The notes under the pieces were generated by a model that saw nothing but the letters and a program-made list of their open reading frames with translations, made no database searches and was not told the origin of the DNA. A stretch of 36,219 nt of DNA. Origin: Pseudomonadota bacterium. GTDB lineage: Bacteria > Pseudomonadota > Gammaproteobacteria > Steroidobacterales > Steroidobacteraceae. This document shows positions 27,281-35,743 of this stretch, one piece after another; within the stretch, counting starts at the first letter, position 1; each line of letters begins with the position of its first letter. Both the position numbers and the translations under genes were made by a program. The stretch lies in NCBI GenBank assembly GCA_018240265.1, contig JAFEGC010000002.1:1-36219 (forward strand), written 5' to 3'.

Positions 27281-28942
27281 TCAGCGTTGGCGCAGCTGCC
27301 AATCCGGCGCGAGGTAGGCCGGTGCGTCGGCGGGCGGCAGCAACGCGCCGCCGCGAATGTGATCGGCCGCCTTCTCCGCGATCATGATGGTGGGCGCATT
27401 GAGATTGCCGTTGGTGATCTGCGGCATGATCGAGGAATCCACCACCCGCAGGTTTTCAAACCCGATCACCCGGGTCTGCGGGTCGACCACCGCCAGCGGG
27501 TCCTGCGCCGCGCCCATCTTGCAACTGCAGGAAGGGTGAAAGGCGCTTTCCACCTTGGCTTTGACGAACTCGTCGATCTGCGCATCGTCCTGCACCTGTG
27601 CGCCCGGCTGGATCTCGCGCCCGCGGTAGGCATCGAAGGCTCCTTGCGCAAAGATCTCGCGCGTCAGGCGCACGCAGGCGCGCATCTCCGGCAGATCATC
27701 GGGATGGCTCAGATAGTTGAAACGAATCTTCGGTTGGTCCAGCGGATTCGCGCTTGCCAGCCGCACCCAGCCGCGGCTCTTGGAGCGCATGGGGCCGACA
27801 TGCGCCTGGAAGCCGTGTTCGTTGGCGAGCGAGTTGCCGTCGTAGGCCACCGCCATGGGCAGGAAGTGAAACTGGATGTCCGGATACGGGATGCCGGCGG
27901 CGCTGCGGATGAAGCCGCAGGTCTCGAAGTGGTTGGTGGCGCCCAGGCCGTCCTTGCGCAGCAGCCAGCGCACGCCGATCAGCGCGCGCGCCAGCGGATT
28001 GAGCGAGGAATACAGACTCACGGCCTTGGTGCAGGCCACCTGGAAATAAAATTCCAGATGATCCTGCAAGTTCTCGCCCACGCCGGGGCGGTCGGCGACC
28101 ACCGCGATGCCATGCTCGCGCAGCTCGTCCGCCGCACCGACGCCCGACAGCTTCAGGAGCTGTGGCGTGTTGATGGGACCCGCGCATATCAACAGTTCCC
28201 GCGCCACGCGCACGCGGTGCGTGGCGCCACCGCGCAGATACTCCAGCGCCACCGCGCGCCGGCCCTCGAACACGATTCGGCTCGCCAGCGCTCCGGTGCG
28301 CACCGCCACGTTCGGGCGGCGCATGGCCGGGCGCAGGTAGGCGTTCGAAGCGCTGCAGCGCCGGCCCCGCTCCACCGTCATATCCATGCGGCCAAAGCCC
28401 TCCTGCTGGTAACCGTTCACATCGTCGGTGTGCGGGTAACCGGCCTCGCGCGCCGCCGCCAGCCAAGCCGCGTGCAGCGGAGTGTTCAGCGTGCCGTAGC
28501 AGGTCTTGAGCGGACCGTCGGCGCCGCGGTATTCATTGCCGCCCTCGAGCCGCCCTTCGGCGCGCTTGAAGTACGGCAGCACGTCGCGGTAGGCCCAGCC
28601 GCGCGCGCCCAGCCGTTCCCAGCCGTCGAAGTCCTGCGCGTTGCCGCGGATGTATACCAGGCCATTGATGGAGGACGAGCCGCCCAGCACCTTGCCGCGC
28701 GGCGTGTGCAGACTGCGTCCACCCAACCCCGGCTCGGATTCGCTGTGATAGAACCAGTTGAAGCGCGGCATGTTCATCGGGATGGACAGCGCCGAGGGCA
28801 TCTGCACCCAGATCGAGCGATCCGAGCCGCCGTATTCGAGCACCAGCACGCGATGCTGCCCGGATTCGCTCAGGCGGTTGGCCAGCACGCAGCCGGCGGA
28901 GCCGGCGCCGACGATGACGTAGTCGAAGCTTTCCTCGCTCAT
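27281..28942 (-). CDS. betA: Choline dehydrogenase BetA (GMC oxidoreductase)
   Basis: 553 residues (E. coli BetA 556). It is an FAD-dependent oxidation enzyme that converts choline to betaine aldehyde, normally membrane-associated and feeding the respiratory chain. The FAD dinucleotide fold is VIVGAGSAGCVLANRL (9-24). GMC signature 1 lies in the PRGKVLGGSSSINGLVYIRG region (81-100) and signature 2 around GPINTPQLLKLSGVG (255-269). Active-site His469 is in AFHPSCSCKMG and Asn512 in NGNLNAPT, both in the BetA-specific context. Its start overlaps the stop of the BetI-BetB fusion gene by one base (TGATG), so the two form a coupled operon in the order of the usual betIBA cluster. Choline dehydrogenase is favoured over other GMC alcohol dehydrogenases by motif context and neighbours. 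Confidence 0.96.
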   Translation of the reverse strand: MSEESFDYVIVGAGSAGCVLANRLSESGQHRVLVLEYGGSDRSIWVQMPSALSIPMNMPRFNWFYHSESEPGLGGRSLHTPRGKVLGGSSSINGLVYIRGNAQDFDGWERLGARGWAYRDVLPYFKRAEGRLEGGNEYRGADGPLKTCYGTLNTPLHAAWLAAAREAGYPHTDDVNGYQQEGFGRMDMTVERGRRCSASNAYLRPAMRRPNVAVRTGALASRIVFEGRRAVALEYLRGGATHRVRVARELLICAGPINTPQLLKLSGVGAADELREHGIAVVADRPGVGENLQDHLEFYFQVACTKAVSLYSSLNPLARALIGVRWLLRKDGLGATNHFETCGFIRSAAGIPYPDIQFHFLPMAVAYDGNSLANEHGFQAHVGPMRSKSRGWVRLASANPLDQPKIRFNYLSHPDDLPEMRACVRLTREIFAQGAFDAYRGREIQPGAQVQDDAQIDEFVKAKVESAFHPSCSCKMGAAQDPLAVVDPQTRVIGFENLRVVDSSIMPQITNGNLNAPTIMIAEKAADHIRGGALLPPADAPAYLAPDWQLRQR

Positions 28943-31038
28943 CAGTAGGGTGCCTCGACATCGCCCATGGCGACATAGACGCTTTTCAGTTGCGTGTAAT
29001 GCTCGATCGCGGCGCGCCCATTCTCCCGTCCCAGGCCCGAGAGCTTCATGCCGCCGAAGGGCAGCTCGATGGGCGTGACGTTGTAGTGGTTGATCCAGCA
29101 GGTGCCGGCCTCGAGCTGCGCGATCACCCGATGCGCGCGCGTCAGGTCATTGGTGAACACGCCCGCCGCGAGCCCGAAGGGCGTGGCATTGGCGCGCCGG
29201 ATCACCTCCTCCTCCTGTCCGAAGCTCAGCACCGACATCACCGGGCCGAAGATTTCCTCGCGCACGATGGCCATGTCATCCTCGCAGGCATCGAACACCG
29301 TGGGCTCGACGAAGAACCCGCGCGCAAGCGCCCCGCTCGTGCTGCGCGCCCCGCCGATCAGCACCCGCGCGCCCTCCGCGCGGCCGCGCTCGATGTAGCC
29401 CAGCACCTTGTGCATGTGCTGCTCGCTCACCAGCGGGCCGACCTGCGTGGCCGGGTCCAGCGGATCGCCCAGGCGCATGCGCGCCACGCGCGCGAGCAGT
29501 TTATCGAGGAATACCTGCTTCACCACGCGGTGCACGAACACCCGCGTGCCATTGGAGCATACCTGGCCGCTGGAGTAGAAGTTTGCCAGCAGCGCACCCG
29601 ACACGGCGTTGTCCAGGTGCGCATCGTCGAACACGATCAGCGGCGACTTGCCGCCGAGTTCCAGCGTGACGTTCTTGAGCGTGCCGGCGGCATCGGCCAT
29701 CACCGCCTTGCCGGTGCCCACCTCGCCGGTGATGGACACCTTGCGGATGTCGGGGTGCCGCGTCAGCAGGCGCCCGGTGTCGGCAAAGCCCTGCAGCACC
29801 TGGAAAATGCCGGGCGGCAAGCCCGCCGCCTCGAAAATCTCCTTAAGCTTCACCGCCGTCATCGGGGTCAGCTCCGCCGGCTTGAACAGCATGGCATTGC
29901 CGCAGGCCAGCGCCGGCGCGGCCTTCCAGCAGGCGATCTGCAGCGGGTAATTCCAGGCACCAATGCCGGCCACCACGCCCAGCGGTTCGCGCCGCGTGTA
30001 GCCGAAGGCCTGCGGACCGAGATTCACATGCTCGCCGGCCAAGCCATGCGCAAGGCCGGCGAAGTATTCCAGGCAGTCCGCGCCGGAAAGCACGTCCACC
30101 ACGCTGGTCTCCTGGATGGGCTTGCCGGTGTCGCGGGTTTCGAGTTCCGCCAGCTCTTGATTGCGTTCGCGCAGCAGCGCGGCCGCGCGATTCAGAATCC
30201 GCGCGCGCGCCGCGCCGGTGAGCCGACCCCAGGCCGGCTGCGCAGCCCGCGCTGCGCGCACGGCCGCATCCACCTCGGCGGGCCCGGCCACGCGAAAGCT
30301 GGCCAGCGTCTCGCCGGTGGCCGGGTTGATCGAGGTGAAGCGTTCGCCGAAGGCAGGCGCGCTGTGCTCGACCCGCGCCGCCGGCGACGCGAGAAAGCCC
30401 CCACTGCGCGCAAGATGCCCATCCACGAATTGGGTGAGCAGCGCACGCGCGGCCTGGCTGTCGGCTTCGCGCCATTCCGACAGCGCCGCCCGCAGCCATA
30501 CGCCATCGATCATGGCGGCGATCATCGCCGCCAGCCGCCCGCTTTCCGCCGCGGGTACCAGCCGGCCCAGTGCACTGCGCAGATTGGACAGCATGCGCCG
30601 CTGGTACACCGACTGGATACGGCGCAGAGGCGCCGACTGCAACGCCTGTCCCCAGAACGCCAGCCACGCGGTGCCGGTGCGGCGGTCGAACTCCTCGGGC
30701 GCGAGGTTGCCATCGATCACCGCCTGGATACGTTCGCGCGGCGTGCCCGCGCCGCGCAACCGCTGGCGCACCTGATCACCGACGCGGCGCGCCAAGGTGC
30801 GGAATGCCGCGTCCAGCAGCCCTTCCTTGTCGTCGAAATAATGCGCCACCAGACCCGTGGAAACCTGCGCGCGGCACGCGATCTCCTGCAGTGTGGTGGC
30901 GCCAAATCCCAGCTCCGACAAGCTGTCCAGGGTGACGTCGATGAGCTGTCGGCGCCGGCCTTCTTCGAGGTGTTCCGGTGCCGCGCCCCGCACCCTGTCG
31001 CGGCGCGCCTTGGATGCCTGTTTTTTTCTACCCGCCAT
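28942..31038 (-). CDS. betI-betB: BetI-BetB fusion: TetR-type choline repressor joined to betaine aldehyde dehydrogenase
   Basis: 698 residues from ATG 31038, which has AAGG/AGG a few bases upstream; an ATG at 31092 would add 18 residues but has no ribosome-binding site. Residues about 27-210 are a full Bet[11 protein letters not shown], the TetR helix-turn-helix ([22 protein letters not shown]), [16 protein letters not shown] and [11 protein letters not shown], all BetI hallmarks. A linker of about 20 residues (211-232, around 30343-30408) leads straight into an ALDH beginning [11 protein letters not shown]. It has catalytic Asn363 (WNYP), Lys386 (FKPAE), Glu460 (LELGGKS) and Cys494 (GQVCSNG), and the BetB-specific [18 protein letters not shown]. 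Only about the first 20 residues of normal BetB are lost. No stop, and no ATG or ribosome-binding site, was seen at the junction. It oxidises betaine aldehyde to glycine betaine and probably represses the locus. A sequencing error joining two genes is the main alternative. Confidence 0.92.
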   Translation of the reverse strand: MAGRKKQASKARRDRVRGAAPEHLEEGRRRQLIDVTLDSLSELGFGATTLQEIACRAQVSTGLVAHYFDDKEGLLDAAFRTLARRVGDQVRQRLRGAGTPRERIQAVIDGNLAPEEFDRRTGTAWLAFWGQALQSAPLRRIQSVYQRRMLSNLRSALGRLVPAAESGRLAAMIAAMIDGVWLRAALSEWREADSQAARALLTQFVDGHLARSGGFLASPAARVEHSAPAFGERFTSINPATGETLASFRVAGPAEVDAAVRAARAAQPAWGRLTGAARARILNRAAALLRERNQELAELETRDTGKPIQETSVVDVLSGADCLEYFAGLAHGLAGEHVNLGPQAFGYTRREPLGVVAGIGAWNYPLQIACWKAAPALACGNAMLFKPAELTPMTAVKLKEIFEAAGLPPGIFQVLQGFADTGRLLTRHPDIRKVSITGEVGTGKAVMADAAGTLKNVTLELGGKSPLIVFDDAHLDNAVSGALLANFYSSGQVCSNGTRVFVHRVVKQVFLDKLLARVARMRLGDPLDPATQVGPLVSEQHMHKVLGYIERGRAEGARVLIGGARSTSGALARGFFVEPTVFDACEDDMAIVREEIFGPVMSVLSFGQEEEVIRRANATPFGLAAGVFTNDLTRAHRVIAQLEAGTCWINHYNVTPIELPFGGMKLSGLGRENGRAAIEHYTQLKSVYVAMGDVEAPY

Positions 31039-31124
31039 ACGACCTGCCTTGCAGAGACCTTTGCGACACGGCATGCTGGGATTGAGCCGCATCGTTGATC
31101 GGGGATGAAGCGGTTTTAAATCCG

Positions 31125-31150
31125 ATAGTTATATAACTTTTCTTAACTAT
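31125..31150. promoter_or_regulatory. Candidate BetI operator between the divergent bet and cho operons
   Basis: Arms ATAGTTA (31125-31131) and TAACTAT (31144-31150) form a dyad, and the perfect palindrome AGTTATATAACT (31127-31138) lies within it, giving three copies of a TAGTTA/TAACT half-site. The site is about 85 bases from the fusion-gene start and a few bases before the first possible start of the transporter gene, in a very AT-rich island. Position between divergent choline genes makes the BetI part of the fusion the obvious candidate binder; this is an inference. Confidence 0.55.
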
Positions 31151-31153
31151 TAG

Positions 31154-33097
31154 ATGATAACGATTAAACGCGCATTCAATTCTGCGACAAGCGGTTCGGC
31201 GATGCAAACCAGAGTGGCTCGGCTGGGCCGGGTCCGGTTCAGCTCGGCTTGCGGACGTGCATCGAATGGCGGAACCCTGCCTGCGTGCCGCCCGGCTCAT
31301 CACCGCGCTCATTGGCTCTGGCTGGCTCTGCTGGCCGCCACCTTGGCTCACGCAGCCCCCAGCACCGACCCCGCCTCCTGCCGCCAAGTGCGCATGTCGG
31401 ACGTCGGCTGGACCGATGTCACCGCCACCACGGCGCTCACCGCGCGCGTGCTGTCGCGCCTGGGCTACGAACCCAAGATCACGGTGCTGTCGGTACCGGT
31501 CACCTTCGCCTCCTTGCGCAACAAGGACATCGACGTGTTCCTGGGCAACTGGATGCCGGCGCAGGAAGCCGATCGCCGTCCCTATCTCGCCGACAAGTCC
31601 GTGGAAGTGGTGCGCGCCAACCTCACCGGCGCCAAGTACACGCTGGCGACGTTGGCGCCACTCCATGCGGCTGGCCTGCGCGACTTCGCCGATATCGCGC
31701 GCTTCGGCCCGCAGCTGCACAACACCATTTACGGCATCGAGGCCGGGAACGACGGCAACCGCCACGTGCTGGAGATGATCAAGCAGAACCAGTTCGGGTT
31801 GGGCGGTTTCAAGCTGCTGGAATCCAGCGAACAGGGCATGCTGGCGCAGGTGGAACGGGCGGCCCGCGACCATGAGCCCATCGTGTTCCTCGCCTGGGAA
31901 CCGCACCCGATGAACAAGCGCTTCGATCTGCGCTATCTCACCGGCGGCGATGCGGTATTCGGTCCGAACTTCGGCGGCGCCACCATCTACACCGTGGTGC
32001 GGCGAGGCTATCGCGAAGAATGTCCGAACTTAGGACGGCTGCTCGCCAACCTGAGCTTCACGCTGCCCATGGAAAACGACATCATGGATGCCATCCTCAA
32101 CGCTCATCAGCAGCCGGACGCGGCCGCCACGGCGTGGTTGGACGCGCATCCCGACGCACTCAAACCCTGGTTCGCCGGCCTCACCACCTTCGATGGTCAT
32201 CCGGTCGATGCCGGTCCCGCGCAAGCCGGCTCGGGTGATGCGCTGTCCTTCGAACAGCGCATCACCATGCACAAGATTCCCATCGGCGACTGGGTGGCGA
32301 ACGGCATCGAGTACGTGAAGCGTCACGGCACTTGGCTGTTCGACGGCGTGTCGGTGCTGATCCACGGCTCGGTCGACGGCACGACGCGAGCGCTGCGCGC
32401 GGCACCTTCCTGGCTGCTCATCCTGAGCATCGCAGCGCTCGCCTTCTTTCTGCGCCGCTCCTGGCCGCTGGCCGCGTTCGTCGTGGCGGCGCTCCTGTTT
32501 ATCATGAACCAGGGCTACTGGGATGCCACCATCGAAACGCTGTCGCTGGTGCTGGTGGCCGCCCTGCTCTCCACCCTGCTGGGCGTGCCCATCGGCATCC
32601 TGGCGGCGCATCACCCGCGCTTTTACGAGTCGCTCCGCCCCGTGCTGGACCTGATGCAGACGCTGCCCACCTTCGTGTACCTGATTCCCACGCTGGTGCT
32701 GTTCGGCCTGGGCGTGGTGCCGGGCCTGATTTCCACTGTGATCTTCGCGCTGCCGGCGCCGATCCGCCTCACCCAGCTCGGCATTTCCTCCGTGCCCACC
32801 CCGCTCTTGGAGGCCGGCGAAGCCTTCGGCGCCACGCGCCTGCAACTGTTGTGGAAGGTGGAGCTGCCCAGCGCCGCGCCCACCATCGTCGCCGGCATCA
32901 CCCAATGCATCATGCTCAGCCTGTCCATGGTGGTGATCGCCGCGCTGGTGGGCGCCGGCGGACTGGGCGTGCCGGTGGTGCGCGCGCTCAATTCGGTGCA
33001 GGTGGGCATGGGCTTCGAGGCGGGCTTTGCCATCGTGCTGCTGGCCATCGTGCTGGATCGCATTACGCGGCCGCGCGAGGAACGCACGCGCCCATGA
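31154..33097 (+). CDS. choX-choW: Choline ABC transporter, substrate-binding protein fused to permease (ChoX-ChoW)
   Basis: 647 residues from ATG 31154. An ATG at 31202 is also possible, and neither has a clear ribosome-binding site. A hydrophobic signal segment (about 53-68, WLWLALLAATLAHA) precedes a ChoX-type binding domain (about 75-345). The choline-box residues of Sinorhizobium ChoX (Trp43, Asp45, Trp90, Tyr119, Trp205) all appear here at a constant shift of 43: Trp86, Asp88, Trp133, Tyr162 and Trp248. A linker leads to a membrane permease domain (about 415-635) with the EAA loop EAGEAFGATRLQLLWKVELP (553-572). In most bacteria these are two proteins; known OpuA-type fusions have the binding domain at the C-terminal end instead. 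The stop overlaps the start of the ATPase gene by four bases. It imports choline for the adjacent oxidation enzymes. Confidence 0.92.
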   Translation: MITIKRAFNSATSGSAMQTRVARLGRVRFSSACGRASNGGTLPACRPAHHRAHWLWLALLAATLAHAAPSTDPASCRQVRMSDVGWTDVTATTALTARVLSRLGYEPKITVLSVPVTFASLRNKDIDVFLGNWMPAQEADRRPYLADKSVEVVRANLTGAKYTLATLAPLHAAGLRDFADIARFGPQLHNTIYGIEAGNDGNRHVLEMIKQNQFGLGGFKLLESSEQGMLAQVERAARDHEPIVFLAWEPHPMNKRFDLRYLTGGDAVFGPNFGGATIYTVVRRGYREECPNLGRLLANLSFTLPMENDIMDAILNAHQQPDAAATAWLDAHPDALKPWFAGLTTFDGHPVDAGPAQAGSGDALSFEQRITMHKIPIGDWVANGIEYVKRHGTWLFDGVSVLIHGSVDGTTRALRAAPSWLLILSIAALAFFLRRSWPLAAFVVAALLFIMNQGYWDATIETLSLVLVAALLSTLLGVPIGILAAHHPRFYESLRPVLDLMQTLPTFVYLIPTLVLFGLGVVPGLISTVIFALPAPIRLTQLGISSVPTPLLEAGEAFGATRLQLLWKVELPSAAPTIVAGITQCIMLSLSMVVIAALVGAGGLGVPVVRALNSVQVGMGFEAGFAIVLLAIVLDRITRPREERTRP

Positions 33098-34266
33098 GCA
33101 ATGCCATCGAGTTTCACGATGTCGACATCCTGTTCGCGCGCGAGGGCGGCCGCGCCGGCGCACGGGCGCTGCGCGAGGCGCTGGCGCGGCTGGATGCCGG
33201 CGCGAACCGCACCGACATCCTGTCTTCGCTCCAGGTAACGGTGGGCGTGGCCGGCGCGAATCTGAACGTCGCGCAAGGCGAGATCTCGGTGATGATGGGC
33301 CTGTCGGGTTCCGGCAAGTCCACGCTCCTGCGCGCCGCCAACGGCCTGAACCGCGTCACCCGCGGCCGGGTGCTGCTGCGCGATGGCGAAGCGATGGTGG
33401 ACGTGGCAACGGCCGATGCCGCCACACTCCGACATTTGCGCCGCCGGCGCGTGGCCATGGTGTTCCAGCAATTCGCCCTGCTGCCCTGGCGCAGCGTGCG
33501 CGATAACGTCGGCTTCGGCCTGGAACTGCGCGGCGAGCCGGCCGCCGAGCTGCGCCGCGCGGTCGACGAGAAGCTCGAACTGGTGGGCCTGACGCAATGG
33601 GCTGAGCGCCAGGTGGGCGAGCTCTCCGGCGGCATGCAGCAGCGCGTGGGTCTGGCGCGCGCCTTCGCCACCGATGCCGACATCCTGTTGATGGACGAGC
33701 CGTTTTCGGCGCTGGACCCGCTGATCCGCGGCAAACTCCAGGATGAGCTGCTGGTGCTGCAGGAGCGGGTCAAGAAAACCATCCTGTTCGTCAGTCACGA
33801 TCTGGACGAGGCGCTGCGCATCGGCGACACCATTTCCATCCTGCAACACGGGCGCATCGTGCAGACCGGCGCGGCGCGGGACATCGTGCTGCGGCCGGCG
33901 GACGATTATGTCAGCGAATTCGTGCGTCACATGAACCCGCTCAACGTGCTCACCGGCGAGATGATCATGCTGGACCTTGCCGCCGGGACGCAGCGTTACG
34001 CGCTGGAACTGACGCAGCCCGACGGCACCTCCTGCCGGCTGACCGGTGCCCTGCGACGCATCGCGCACGTTGATCCAGCCGCAGCCCAGACCGGGCTCGA
34101 GGGCCAGGTCGCGGCAGTGCCCGGCTCGGCCTCGCTGCAGGAGATCATCCACCTGCATCAGGCCACCGGCTACCCCGTTCTGCTGACCGCGCAGGGCCGC
34201 ATCTTCGGCATCTGCGGCGAGCAGGAGATCATCCGTGCGCTGGCCGGACGGCCGGCCGCGGTCTGA
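33094..34266 (+). CDS. choV: Choline/glycine betaine ABC transporter ATPase (ChoV/ProV type)
   Basis: 390 residues. It is the cytoplasmic energy-coupling subunit for the ChoX-ChoW fusion. Walker A GLSGSGKST is at 69-77, the Q-loop in VFQQFALLPW (123-132), the signature LSGGMQQR at 177-184, Walker B ADILLMDEP at 195-203 and the switch His235 in FVSHD. The long N-terminal lead (about 50 residues before the core, with ILFAREGGRAGARAL) and the FALLPW Q-loop are typical of quaternary-amine transporters. The C-terminal 110 residues contain one CBS-like segment (SLQEIIHLHQATGYPVLL), shorter than the tandem CBS pair of OpuAA/ProV. Its start overlaps the permease stop. Confidence 0.94.
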   Translation: MSNAIEFHDVDILFAREGGRAGARALREALARLDAGANRTDILSSLQVTVGVAGANLNVAQGEISVMMGLSGSGKSTLLRAANGLNRVTRGRVLLRDGEAMVDVATADAATLRHLRRRRVAMVFQQFALLPWRSVRDNVGFGLELRGEPAAELRRAVDEKLELVGLTQWAERQVGELSGGMQQRVGLARAFATDADILLMDEPFSALDPLIRGKLQDELLVLQERVKKTILFVSHDLDEALRIGDTISILQHGRIVQTGAARDIVLRPADDYVSEFVRHMNPLNVLTGEMIMLDLAAGTQRYALELTQPDGTSCRLTGALRRIAHVDPAAAQTGLEGQVAAVPGSASLQEIIHLHQATGYPVLLTAQGRIFGICGEQEIIRALAGRPAAV

Positions 34267-34294
34267 ATGCGGCGCCCTGCCCGGCGGTGGCGTA

Positions 34295-34314
34295 ATTATT
34301 ATTGCTGTAATAAT
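34295..34314. promoter_or_regulatory. AT-rich dyad before the carnitine-type genes
   Basis: Seven-base perfect arms ATTATTA and TAATAAT flank TTGCTG, in the 92-base gap between choV and the BKACE gene. Directly after it comes ATATAAC, a sequence also present in the operator region at 31131-31137. It sits 45 bases upstream of the BKACE start, in the right place for an operator or promoter of a separate transcription unit. No T-run typical of a terminator follows. Confidence 0.45.
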
Positions 34315-34358
34315 ATAACGCGCCTCACAACGAGCGCCACGCTGCGCGGGGGTCCGCC

Positions 34359-35258
34359 ATGAATCACGAGGTCATCATCAGCTGCGCCGTCACCGGCGAT
34401 GACACCAAGGTCACCAAGAGCCCGCACTGCGCGGTCACACCGCAGCAGATCGCCGCCACCGCCATCGAGGCGGCGCAGGCCGGCGCCGCCATCGTGCACA
34501 TCCATGTGCGCGATCCCGAGACCGGCGGCTTTTCCATGGAGACCCGGTACTACCGGGAAGTGGTCAAACGCATCCGCGAGAGCAAGACCGACGTCATCGT
34601 CAACCTTACCTGCGGCATGGGCGGCTACATCGTGGTGGGCGATAAGGGCCTCACCGACACGCCGGGCCCGGGGAGTGATTTCTGCTCGCAGGAAGAGCGC
34701 ATGCGGCACGTCATCGACCTGGCGCAGGAAGGCAAGTACAAGCCCGACATCTGCACCCTGGATTGCGGGAGTCTGAATTTCGGCGACGGCAACCGCGCCT
34801 ACGTATCCACGCCCAACTACCTGCGCAAAGGCATGCAGATCGCCAGGGATCTGGGCGTGAAACCGGAACTGGAAATCTTCGACACCGGCAACCTGTGGTT
34901 CGCCAAGCAGTGCATCAAGGAAGGCCTGCTGGACAGCCCTGCGCTGCTGCAACTGTGCATGGGCATTGCCTACGGTGTACCGGCCGACGTCGGCCATGCG
35001 CTCGCCCTGGTGAACTCGCTTCCCGCCGACTGCGTGTGGGGCAGTTTTGCCATCAGCCGCATGCAAATGCCGTGGGTAGCGCAGTCGGTGCTGCTCGGCG
35101 GAAACGTGCGCGTGGGCCTCGAGGACAACCTATACCTGAGCAAGGGCGTGTACGCCAGCAATGCGCAGCTGGTGCAGAAGGCGCGCGGCATCATCGAGGC
35201 CATGGGCGCACGGATTCTCTCGCCCGCCGAGGCGCGCGAACGCATAGGCTTGCGTTGA
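34359..35258 (+). CDS. cdhC: Beta-keto acid cleavage enzyme (BKACE/DUF849), probable dehydrocarnitine cleavage enzyme
   Basis: 299 residues, a normal length for this TIM-barrel zinc enzyme family. BKACE enzymes exchange acetyl-CoA with a beta-keto acid, giving acetoacetate and a new acyl-CoA. Zinc ligands are likely His47 and His49 (AAIVHIHVRDPETG) and Glu255 (RVGLEDN). CAVTGDDTKV at the N-terminus and SLNFGDGNRAYVS near 138-150 are also family motifs. Because the next gene is a thioesterase and the surrounding genes make glycine betaine, the likely substrate is 3-dehydrocarnitine, giving betainyl-CoA plus acetoacetate as in the Pseudomonas carnitine pathway. A GGGGG site lies seven bases before the ATG. 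The family is secure; the substrate is inferred from context. Confidence 0.85.
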   Translation: MNHEVIISCAVTGDDTKVTKSPHCAVTPQQIAATAIEAAQAGAAIVHIHVRDPETGGFSMETRYYREVVKRIRESKTDVIVNLTCGMGGYIVVGDKGLTDTPGPGSDFCSQEERMRHVIDLAQEGKYKPDICTLDCGSLNFGDGNRAYVSTPNYLRKGMQIARDLGVKPELEIFDTGNLWFAKQCIKEGLLDSPALLQLCMGIAYGVPADVGHALALVNSLPADCVWGSFAISRMQMPWVAQSVLLGGNVRVGLEDNLYLSKGVYASNAQLVQKARGIIEAMGARILSPAEARERIGLR

Positions 35259-35272
35259 ACGCGGGGACCAGC

Positions 35273-35743
35273 ATGTCGGAACTTCCCACCTATCGGCCGC
35301 AGATCCTGGCGGAGTGGATCGACTACAACGGCCATGTGCGCGATGCCTACTACGGCCTGCTTTTCAGCTACGCCATCGACGACCTGATGGACCGTCTGGG
35401 CATCGACGAGGCTTATCGGCAGAGCACCAAGAACACGCTGTACAGCCTGGAAATGCACACCTACTTCCTGCGCGAGGTGAAGCAAACAGATCGCATCCAC
35501 GTGCTCACCGGCATCATCGCCGCCGACGGCAAGCGCCTGCACGTGGCCACGGCGCTGCATTGCGAGCGATTCCCCGAAGCCGCGGCTACGTCCGAGTTCA
35601 TGCTGCTTCATGTGCATCAGGGCGAGGTGGTCAAGAGCGCACCCTTCCCGCCGCAGATCCGGGTGCGAGTGGACGAACAGGTGACCCTCACCGCCCGGCA
35701 TCCGGCATTGGGCGCAGCCTCGCGCAAGATCGAACTGCGATGA
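35273..35743 (+). CDS. cdhB: Hot-dog thioesterase, probable betainyl-CoA thioesterase
   Basis: 156 residues, a single hot-dog fold. The 4HBT-type active-site region is EWIDYNGHVRDAYY, with Asp17 and His21 in the usual places, followed by the long helix LLFSYAIDDLMDRLG and the strands YSLEMHTYFLREVKQTDRIHV. The ATG at 35273 follows GGGGA and lies 14 bases after the BKACE stop; an open frame continuing upstream inside that gene is ignored. In carnitine degradation the partner thioesterase of BKACE hydrolyses betainyl-CoA to glycine betaine and CoA, which fits this position. The fold is secure, the substrate is inferred. Confidence 0.82.
   Translation: MSELPTYRPQILAEWIDYNGHVRDAYYGLLFSYAIDDLMDRLGIDEAYRQSTKNTLYSLEMHTYFLREVKQTDRIHVLTGIIAADGKRLHVATALHCERFPEAAATSEFMLLHVHQGEVVKSAPFPPQIRVRVDEQVTLTARHPALGAASRKIELR

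Noticed and set aside
26909-28948. Plus-strand open frame of 679 codons
   Set aside because: It is antisense to betA and spans the intergenic gap; no recognisable domain.
28990-31098. Plus-strand open frame of 702 codons
   Set aside because: It is a shadow of the BetI-BetB gene; low-complexity Arg/His/Ala-rich translation without motifs, whereas the minus strand holds the catalytic motifs.
31257-31778. Alternative plus-strand frame starting MHRMAEPCLRAARLITAL, which looks like a signal-peptide start for the transporter
   Set aside because: It would need a frameshift to join the ChoX domain. The main frame already has a usable signal segment, so no frameshift is invoked, although the true start remains uncertain.
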